From: UBA4655 sp964585575
Lineage (GTDB): Bacteria; Planctomycetota; Planctomycetia; Pirellulales; UBA1268
Direction of reading: 5' to 3'
Assembly (NCBI GenBank): GCA_964585575.1
Contig: CAZPEM010000178.1
Location: forward strand, 1 to 5,622
Length of the DNA stretch: 5,622 bases
Shown: in pieces, positions 1 through 4,656 of the stretch
Position numbering within the stretch: position 1 is the first letter of the stretch
Layout of the letters: every line of letters starts with the position of its first letter
The notes under the pieces: generated by a model
Seen by the model: the letters and a program-made list of their open reading frames with translations, nothing else
What the model was told of the DNA's origin: nothing
Databases searched by the model: none
Translations under genes and position numbers: made by a program

Positions 1-618
1 CTGCTCCTGGGCCACGGCGGCCCGGACCGCGTCGAGCCGCCCCGCGGTGCCTCGCTCGACCGCCGGACGTCGGATCCGCCGAGGCACGTCATCCGCGACG
101 AGCGGCCCGAGCCGCGTTCGGAGGAGGTGATTCGGAGGGACGCGTTCGAGACGTCGGCGCCACCGGCGGACATCGGGCTTTCCCATCCGCCGGCCTTCAG
201 CCCTTCACTGGCCCAGCCGATGCCGCCGCTGCCGCCGGCGTTCTCCGGTCGTCCCCCGGGCCTCGATCCCATGTACCGTTCGACCGTGGAGATGCCGCCG
301 CCGCCGCTCCTCGATGCCCACTCGCCGCCGTCGCTGTCGGCCGCTCGTTCCCGGGTGGACTCGCGGCCTCGGGGAGGCGATGTCCTGGCGTCGGCCGGCG
401 TGCCACGGCAGTACGTCGTCCGGGATGGCGACGACCTGACGGGCATCGCGATCCGGTTCTACGGCAATCCAGCCGCTGCGGAAGCGATCTGGTCGGCCAA
501 TCGCGACCGGCTGACCGACCCCAAGCTCCTGCCGATCGGCCTCGCGCTCCAGCTCCCGCCGACCGGATCGTCCGGCGTGCCGTCGGGGCAGCGAGAGCGA
601 GTCATCGAGCCCCTCTAG
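1..618 (+). CDS. Proline-rich LysM-domain protein, 3' part
   Basis: The frame is open from the first base of the window and ends at TAG 616-618, so this is the last 205 residues of a longer protein. A GTG at 127 lies in frame. The purine-rich sequence before it runs straight into the codon, so I do not treat it as the start. The first two-thirds is low complexity and rich in Pro, Ser and Arg, with PPLPP and PPPP runs, and looks like a disordered linker. The end (about 406-561) is a LysM domain: a YVVRDGDDLTGIAIRFYGNP opening, then an IWSAN core and an LPIGLALQLPP close. This matches the usual pattern 'V..GD.L..IA...YG.....I..AN.....' ending in 'G..L.LP'. LysM domains bind N-acetylglucosamine-containing glycans such as peptidoglycan, so an envelope role is likely. 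The missing N-terminus may carry a signal peptide or membrane anchor. It converges on the hydrolase-like gene. The LysM call is firm; the overall function is unknown. Confidence 0.85.
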   Translation: MLLGHGGPDRVEPPRGASLDRRTSDPPRHVIRDERPEPRSEEVIRRDAFETSAPPADIGLSHPPAFSPSLAQPMPPLPPAFSGRPPGLDPMYRSTVEMPPPPLLDAHSPPSLSAARSRVDSRPRGGDVLASAGVPRQYVVRDGDDLTGIAIRFYGNPAAAEAIWSANRDRLTDPKLLPIGLALQLPPTGSSGVPSGQRERVIEPL

Positions 619-641
619 CGGGCCGCGCCCGATCGGCCGGA
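619..641. terminator. Short convergent junction with weak GC hairpin
   Basis: Only 23 bases separate the ends of the LysM gene and the hydrolase-like gene. They contain a 5-bp inverted repeat, GGCCG at 621-625 and CGGCC at 634-638, with an 8-base loop. It has no T tract on either side, so an intrinsic bidirectional terminator is possible but poorly supported. Confidence 0.2.
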
Positions 642-1664
642 TCACTTGACGCGGCGGCTCGTCGCGAGGCTGATGAACCCGGCGATCCGATCGGCCGGCG
701 AGGCGTTCGGATCCGACAGCAACTTGTCGGCGGAGAGCGACGTAGCCAGCTGGATCGAGAAGAGGCTGGCATCGGCGCTCTTGTTGTCGAGCTGGGCCGC
801 CAACTTCGGCTCCTGCCCCGCCTTCTGCTCGAACCAGGAATCCGGCTGGAACCGCTTCAGCTGTTCGAAAAGCCGCCCCGTGTCCCGATCTGCCGAGCCC
901 GCGATGAGGAGCAGGGGAATGCCGCCCCGCATCGCCGGCGAGGCGGTTGCAGGGGTGAGCGAAACTCCCTTGTTGGCCCAGACCGGGCTGATGAGGACCA
1001 GCCCCCGGATGAACCTTCCCTGCGGTCCGGAGGCGAGCGGACGTTCGCCCCACGCCCAGTCGTTGGCAGCCCAGTACGCGACGAGGGTGGCTCCCATTCC
1101 GGAGCCGACGACGCACAGCTTCTTCATGTCGATCGAGCCGTCCACGGCCTTTTCGGCCAGCCATCTTCGCGCGACTTCGATATCGCCCTGCACGGCCGCC
1201 TGCTCGCGTACGGTGCCGCCGCCGACCGCGGCGATCGATTCCAGGTCGGCCTTGCGGAACAGGCCGGCATCGAACTCCTCCTTCGCCGCCGGCCCGCCTC
1301 CGACGGCGTCGGCTCTTTGTCGGCTCTTGCCGTGACCGCGCAGATCCGGGGCGATGACCGCCATCCCTTTCCGCTGCAGGGCGAGGGCGAGCGGTTCCAC
1401 GGACTCGTGCGAGCCGAGCAGGTCGTGCACGAGGATCACCGGGGTCGCGGCCTTCGGAGGCTCCTCAGAACCGGTCCAAGGCGGGTAGTACCAGGCTGCA
1501 ATCGGGATCCCGTCGGTTGGCTCAAGCTCCACGACCTCGGCCTCGGGCGGGCCCGCCGGCGGCTCATCCGCATCCTCGGCGGGGGCTCCCCGCACGGCCG
1601 CGAGGGGCAAAGCAAGAGCCAGGAAAACCATCGCCATTCGGAGCATCGATCGGGCTCGTGTCAT
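642..1664 (-). CDS. Exported alpha/beta-hydrolase-fold protein, probably catalytically degenerate
   Basis: 340 residues. The start ATG at 1664 is chosen because AGGA lies 7 bases upstream and the next residues form a signal peptide: Arg-rich n-region, hydrophobic core about 11-24 (AMVFLALALPLAAV), and a likely signal peptidase I site after the A-P-A at 27-29. The open frame continues far upstream, but only antisense to the VWA gene. The mature part reads as an alpha/beta hydrolase: strand plus oxyanion-type loop VILVHDLLGS (76-85), APDLRGHGKS (105-114), a nucleophile-elbow strand LCVVGSGMGA (183-192), and LLLIAGSADRD (251-261) with the usual acid at D259. The elbow should read G-x-S-x-G but reads G187-S-G-M-G191, placing Gly189 where the nucleophile belongs. 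No histidine occurs after residue 111, so the catalytic His also appears absent. It may be a binding or structural pseudoenzyme, or use different residues. It is divergent from the VWA gene and convergent with the LysM gene. The fold is confident; substrate and role are unknown. Confidence 0.85.
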   Translation of the reverse strand: MTRARSMLRMAMVFLALALPLAAVRGAPAEDADEPPAGPPEAEVVELEPTDGIPIAAWYYPPWTGSEEPPKAATPVILVHDLLGSHESVEPLALALQRKGMAVIAPDLRGHGKSRQRADAVGGGPAAKEEFDAGLFRKADLESIAAVGGGTVREQAAVQGDIEVARRWLAEKAVDGSIDMKKLCVVGSGMGATLVAYWAANDWAWGERPLASGPQGRFIRGLVLISPVWANKGVSLTPATASPAMRGGIPLLLIAGSADRDTGRLFEQLKRFQPDSWFEQKAGQEPKLAAQLDNKSADASLFSIQLATSLSADKLLSDPNASPADRIAGFISLATSRRVK

Positions 1665-1671
1665 CGGCAAA

Positions 1672-1675
1672 TCCT
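1672..1675 (-). promoter_or_regulatory. Ribosome binding site, hydrolase-like gene
   Basis: On the minus strand this reads AGGA and lies 7 bases before the ATG at 1664. It decides the start, because the frame stays open for several hundred codons further upstream. Confidence 0.6.
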
Positions 1676-1697
1676 GCGAAACGTCCGAACCGATCAA

Positions 1698-1726
1698 AGT
1701 GTACGAAAAAACGCCGGTTTCGGAAA
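1698..1726 (-). promoter_or_regulatory. Candidate promoter of the hydrolase-like gene
   Basis: On the minus strand, TTTCCG (1721-1726) and TACACT (1698-1703) are separated by 17 bases. They match the sigma-70 consensus at 3 of 6 and 4 of 6 positions. The stretch is locally A/T-rich in a GC-rich region and lies just upstream of the gene. The match is weak and based on consensus only. Confidence 0.25.
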
Positions 1727-1750
1727 AACCCTTCCGGCCCCCTCTGTGTC

Positions 1751-1780
1751 TCGGCAGGGAATGCCTCGGTATGGAATAAT
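1751..1780 (+). promoter_or_regulatory. Candidate promoter of the VWA gene
   Basis: TCGGCA (1751-1756, 4 of 6 to TTGACA) is followed after 18 bases by AATAAT (1775-1780, 5 of 6 to TATAAT). The -10-like element stands out in this GC-rich sequence. Transcription from about 1787 would give a leader of roughly 65 bases before the ATG at 1854. A small inverted repeat, GGCA 1753-1756 and TGCC 1762-1765, overlaps the -35 and spacer and could be an operator half-pair, but it is too short to call. Confidence 0.35.
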
Positions 1781-1841
1781 AGGGACGGCTGGAGTCGAAC
1801 TTGCCGGATAGGGTGAGGACGTTGGTTTCGCGGGTTCGTTC

Positions 1842-1845
1842 GGAG
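1842..1845 (+). promoter_or_regulatory. Ribosome binding site, VWA gene
   Basis: GGAG lies 8 bases before the ATG at 1854, supporting that start. Confidence 0.6.
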
Positions 1846-1853
1846 TCCGACCC

Positions 1854-3830
1854 ATGGAAAAACGCAGCGTTTCGATCATCGAGCGGCTGAAGCGTCGATG
1901 GCAGGAGTTTTCCGGCGAGCAAGACCTCCCCGTCGATGTCGATACGCCGGCGTGGCTCGTGAGCCTCGTGCTCCATGTCGTGGCGCTGATCGCTCTCGGG
2001 CTCGTCGGCATCGTGGAGATCCCGCGTTCCGGGCCGCCGTTCACGATCATGGCTCCGATGGACCGCGAGGAGCCGATCGTGATTCCCCAGGAGGTCGTCG
2101 TCGCGTCCGAGGACCATTCGGAGTTGGGGTCGCAGGGCAGCGAAACGGAATCCGCGGCCATGGAGGCAGTCGCCCCAGCGTTCAACGATCTGCCGAGGCT
2201 GGACGTGGCGATCGTCGAGGATGTCGCGGCTGAAGAGTCGTTCGAGCCGCTCGATTTCGAATCGGTCGCGGCGATTGTCGATTCGCAGGCCGTGGCGAAG
2301 GGCCAAAGCACCGAGGCCACGACCGGAGCCTCGGGTGCGGTGGATCGGCTCACGGTTGAAATCAGGAACTCGCTCGAGCAGCGTCCGACCGTCATCTGCT
2401 GGCTGTTCGACCAGTCCGTCAGCCTCGCGGGCCAGCGGGAGGTGATCGCAGGCCGGCTCGATCGCGTCTTTGCCGAACTCGGCCTGCTCGGCTCGGAGAA
2501 GCCGAATAAGGAACTTCTCAACCTCGTCTTCGCCTTCGGCAAATCCGTGCGCGCCGTCACCGGAAAACCGACCGCGGCGGTCGGCGACGTGGTGCGGGCG
2601 ATCCGATCGATCCCGATCGACGATTCCGGCGCCGAGTTGACGTTCCAGGCGATCCTGCAGGCGGCGGATGCGACCCGAGTGTTCAGGACGACGCAGCCCA
2701 GGAGGAACGTGATGATCATCGCGTTCACCGACGAGGTGGGGAACGACCAGGAAAAGGTCGACCAGGCGTGCGAGATCTGCCGCCGCTTCGCGATGCCGGT
2801 CTACGTGGTCGGCGTCCCGGCGCCCTTCGGGATGCGGGAGGTGGAATTCAAGTTCGTCGATCCCGACCCCGCCTACAGCCAGAAGCCGCAATGGGCCCAG
2901 ATCGAGCAGGGGCCCGAGTCCTACTTCCCGGAGGTGATTCGGGTGCGTTCGGGCCGGTACGACGACGAGGCGATCGATTCGGGATTCGGTCCCTTCTCGC
3001 TATCGCGGCTCTGTGCCGAATCGGGCGGCATCTATTTCGCCGTCCATGCCAACCGCGGGGCGTCGGGGCGTGTGGACGACAGGAGTGTTGCGGCGATGTC
3101 GTCCCGGCTGAGGCACTTCTTCGATCCGCAGGTGATGCGCGCCTACGCGCCGGAATACATATCGCTTGCGAAGCTCAAGCAGAAGATCGCCGCCAACAGG
3201 GCGGTGGCCGCGCTCCTCGAGGCTTCCGTGCAGGCGGAAGTCCATCCGATGGCATCCCCCACGATGACCTTTCCCAAGAGGAACGAAGGGGACTTGGTGA
3301 ACCTGTTCGGCGAAGCCCAGAAGGCGGCGGCGGTGCTCGAGCCGAAAATCAACGCGATCCACGCCATCCTCGTCAAGGGAGAGGGGGATCGGGCGAAGAT
3401 CCGAGAGAAGCGATGGCAGGCGGGCTACGACCTCGCGATGGGCCGGGTGCTCGCGATGAAGGTCCGCACGGAGGCCTACAACCAGACGCTCGCCAAGGCG
3501 AAGGCAGGGATGGTTTTCAAGAACCCTCGAAATGACACCTGGAAGCTGGAGCCGGCGGACGAAATCGGCGTCGGATCGCAGCTCGAGAAGCTCGCGAAGC
3601 AGGCGAAGACCTACCTCGAGCGGGTCGTGCAGGAGCATCCGGGAACGCCCTGGGCGATGATCGCCGCCGATGAGCTTCGCACGCCGTTGGGCTACCGCTG
3701 GACCGAGACCCATACCGGCGTGAACGATCCTCCACCCGCGGCCGGCAACGGCGGAGCACCGATGCCCACCGACGATGAGCTGAGGAAGCTCGCTCCTCCG
3801 TCGAAGAAGCGCGACCTCACGAAGCTCTGA
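1854..3830 (+). CDS. Membrane-anchored VWA-domain protein
   Basis: 658 residues, start ATG 1854 with GGAG 8 bases upstream. A basic N-terminus (KRR at 13-15) precedes one membrane segment, about 34-54 (WLVSLVLHVVALIALGLVGI), predicting an N-in anchor with the bulk outside the cytoplasmic membrane. An acidic, probably flexible linker (about 70-165) follows. The VWA domain starts near 178 (TVICWLFDQSVS). Its MIDAS residues look complete: D186-x-S188-x-S190, T263 in ELTFQAI and D293 in FTDE, so it should bind a divalent metal and a protein partner. Between the strand MPVYVVGV (314-321) and the helix SLSRLCAESGGIYF (382-395) sits an extra stretch of about 60 residues. Residues 430-608 are mostly helical, with conserved-looking RWQAGYDLAMGRVLA (520-534) and a TPR-like pair ending in EHPGTPWAMIAADEL (594-608). 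The C-terminus is Pro- and Lys-rich. I recognise this as a planctomycete-style architecture of unknown function. It stands alone, with divergent and convergent neighbours. No MoxR ATPase or other usual VWA partner is in view. Confidence 0.9.
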   Translation: MEKRSVSIIERLKRRWQEFSGEQDLPVDVDTPAWLVSLVLHVVALIALGLVGIVEIPRSGPPFTIMAPMDREEPIVIPQEVVVASEDHSELGSQGSETESAAMEAVAPAFNDLPRLDVAIVEDVAAEESFEPLDFESVAAIVDSQAVAKGQSTEATTGASGAVDRLTVEIRNSLEQRPTVICWLFDQSVSLAGQREVIAGRLDRVFAELGLLGSEKPNKELLNLVFAFGKSVRAVTGKPTAAVGDVVRAIRSIPIDDSGAELTFQAILQAADATRVFRTTQPRRNVMIIAFTDEVGNDQEKVDQACEICRRFAMPVYVVGVPAPFGMREVEFKFVDPDPAYSQKPQWAQIEQGPESYFPEVIRVRSGRYDDEAIDSGFGPFSLSRLCAESGGIYFAVHANRGASGRVDDRSVAAMSSRLRHFFDPQVMRAYAPEYISLAKLKQKIAANRAVAALLEASVQAEVHPMASPTMTFPKRNEGDLVNLFGEAQKAAAVLEPKINAIHAILVKGEGDRAKIREKRWQAGYDLAMGRVLAMKVRTEAYNQTLAKAKAGMVFKNPRNDTWKLEPADEIGVGSQLEKLAKQAKTYLERVVQEHPGTPWAMIAADELRTPLGYRWTETHTGVNDPPPAAGNGGAPMPTDDELRKLAPPSKKRDLTKL

Positions 3831-3851
3831 GCTGTTGCCGCGCTTTGTTGC

Positions 3852-3871
3852 ATCAGAAGCCGGATCAGAAG
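3852..3871 (-). repeat. 8-base direct repeat duplicating the lipoprotein stop codon
   Basis: ATCAGAAG occurs at 3852-3859 and 3864-3871 on the plus strand. Read on the minus strand it is CTTCTGAT twice with a 12-base period, so the TGA stop of the lipoprotein gene (3865-3867) is followed four codons later by a second TGA in the same frame. The repeat is plainly visible; any role as a backup stop is inference. Confidence 0.5.
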
Positions 3872-4515
3872 GTCAGGTTTTCCTCGGCGAAGTGCTCGCG
3901 GCTGTCGTGCGCGTGGAAGCTCCGGGCGATCCGGCGGGAAAGGAGACTGAGGAACGTTTCGCGGAATTTCGATTCCGAGCAGTCGCTCGACGGAATCGCA
4001 CCGGCCGCCGGGTAGGCGAAGTCGTCCACCCGCTTGTCGAAGACGACCTTGCCCTGGTCGATGTCGAACGCGCGGATGCGGAACTTCGCCCTGCCTTTCA
4101 GGAGCGTCGAGCCCTCGTGGAGGCGGAACTCCTCGAGATCGATGCCGACCACGATGTCCGCGTCGACCGCCTTTCCGAGCGTGGGGTAGTCGACCCAGTC
4201 GTTCTCGTCGAGCCAGCGTGCCACTTCCGAGCTGCCGATAACGCGGCAGCGACGGACCTTCTCGGTGAGCGATTCACCGACGAGACGAGCGAGTTCACGG
4301 GACGATCCGGCGTCGCTGTATTCCAGTTCGACCGCGGGGCGGCAGACGACGGCCACGTGCTTGCCGCGGAGAGCCGTCGTCTCGGCCGGCACGTCGTCGG
4401 GATTGACGAGGTAGGCGAGGCCGCCGAGCGTCGTGCACCCGCCCGCCGCGGCCAGGACGACAAGGCCCGCAAAGGCGAGGCGGACGGAGCCGAAACCCGA
4501 GCGTGAACGAAGCAT
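3865..4515 (-). CDS. Predicted lipoprotein of unknown function
   Basis: 216 residues. ATG 4515 is chosen because GGAGG lies 8 bases upstream and the next residues form a lipoprotein signal: Arg at 3, 5 and 12, a hydrophobic stretch about 13-24 (LAFAGLVVLAAA), then A-G-G-C with Cys27 as the likely lipidated residue. The -3 residue is Ala rather than the commoner Leu, so the lipobox is slightly weak. The mature part includes GKHVAVVCRP (51-60), a helix rich in charged residues (RELARLVGESLTEKVRR, 73-89), RVIGSSEVARWLDEN (91-105), ADIVVGIDLEEF (119-130) and a strand-rich stretch about 138-168. A strand, then a helix, then 'V.....V..WL' and 'ADIVVGI' recalls the alpha/beta fold of CsgG N-terminal, LpoB and TolB-N type periplasmic lipoproteins. 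This is an impression of fold, not a family match. The open frame continues upstream only as antisense of tilS. Gene identity is firm and the role unknown. Confidence 0.85.
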   Translation of the reverse strand: MLRSRSGFGSVRLAFAGLVVLAAAGGCTTLGGLAYLVNPDDVPAETTALRGKHVAVVCRPAVELEYSDAGSSRELARLVGESLTEKVRRCRVIGSSEVARWLDENDWVDYPTLGKAVDADIVVGIDLEEFRLHEGSTLLKGRAKFRIRAFDIDQGKVVFDKRVDDFAYPAAGAIPSSDCSESKFRETFLSLLSRRIARSFHAHDSREHFAEENLTF

Positions 4516-4523
4516 TCCTCGAA

Positions 4524-4528
4524 CCTCC
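4524..4528 (-). promoter_or_regulatory. Ribosome binding site, lipoprotein gene
   Basis: On the minus strand this reads GGAGG and lies 8 bases before the ATG at 4515. It settles the start within a frame that stays open for hundreds of codons upstream. Confidence 0.7.
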
Positions 4529-4569
4529 GTGGCGAAAGGCCGTCCGGATACCGGTCCGGCGACGGCAGG

Positions 4570-4598
4570 AGGGTAGGCCCCGCCCGTTGGCCGCTCAA
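4570..4598 (-). promoter_or_regulatory. Candidate promoter of the lipoprotein gene
   Basis: On the minus strand, TTGAGC (4593-4598, 4 of 6 to TTGACA) and TACCCT (4570-4575, 3 of 6 to TATAAT) are separated by 17 bases. The predicted leader is about 45 bases. The -10 match is poor, so this is only a candidate. Confidence 0.22.
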
Positions 4599-4599
4599 T

Positions 4600-4625
4600 C
4601 CCGTTTCCGTTGCCGGGAAACCGGG
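4600..4625. other. Inverted repeat (hairpin) upstream of tilS
   Basis: CCC-GTTTCC at 4600-4608 pairs with GGAAAC at 4616-4621 and GGG at 4623-4625, with C4622 bulged and a 7-base loop. This gives a 9-bp stem about 30 bases before the tilS ATG. TTTCCG (4604-4609) within it, with TAGAGT at 4627-4632 after 17 bases, is also the best plus-strand promoter candidate (3 of 6 and 4 of 6). It could be a leader hairpin, an operator or chance; no T tract follows, so it is not a terminator. Confidence 0.35.
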
Positions 4626-4645
4626 GTAGAGTGGGCGAAATCGCT

Positions 4646-4650
4646 GGAGA
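4646..4650 (+). promoter_or_regulatory. Ribosome binding site, tilS
   Basis: GGAGA lies 6 bases before the ATG at 4657. The other in-frame ATG (4741) has only GGGAAG ending 2 bases before it, which is too close, so 4657 is preferred. Confidence 0.55.
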
Positions 4651-4656
4651 AGTGGC

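Noticed and set aside
646..1335. Plus-strand 229-codon open frame, and a minus-strand open frame at 205-1164
   Set aside because: Both overlap real genes in the wrong frame, have biased composition and show no domain signal or good ribosome binding site.
1694..2728. Minus-strand 344-codon open frame rich in Ser and Thr
   Set aside because: It is antisense to the VWA gene. The Ser/Thr/Arg-heavy composition is typical of a GC-rich shadow frame.
1665..2891. Very long minus-strand open frame extending the hydrolase-like gene upstream by about 409 codons
   Set aside because: It is antisense to the VWA gene in codon register. It stays open because the GC-rich sense gene avoids TTA, CTA and TCA codons. 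The signal peptide and RBS place the true start at 1664.
3823..3833. AGCTC-T-GAGCT palindrome at the VWA stop codon as a terminator
   Set aside because: The loop would be one base and no T tract follows, so a stable hairpin terminator is not supported.
3835..4506. Plus-strand 223-codon open frame
   Set aside because: It is the antisense of the lipoprotein in codon register, with Arg-, Glu- and Val-rich translation and no recognisable domain.
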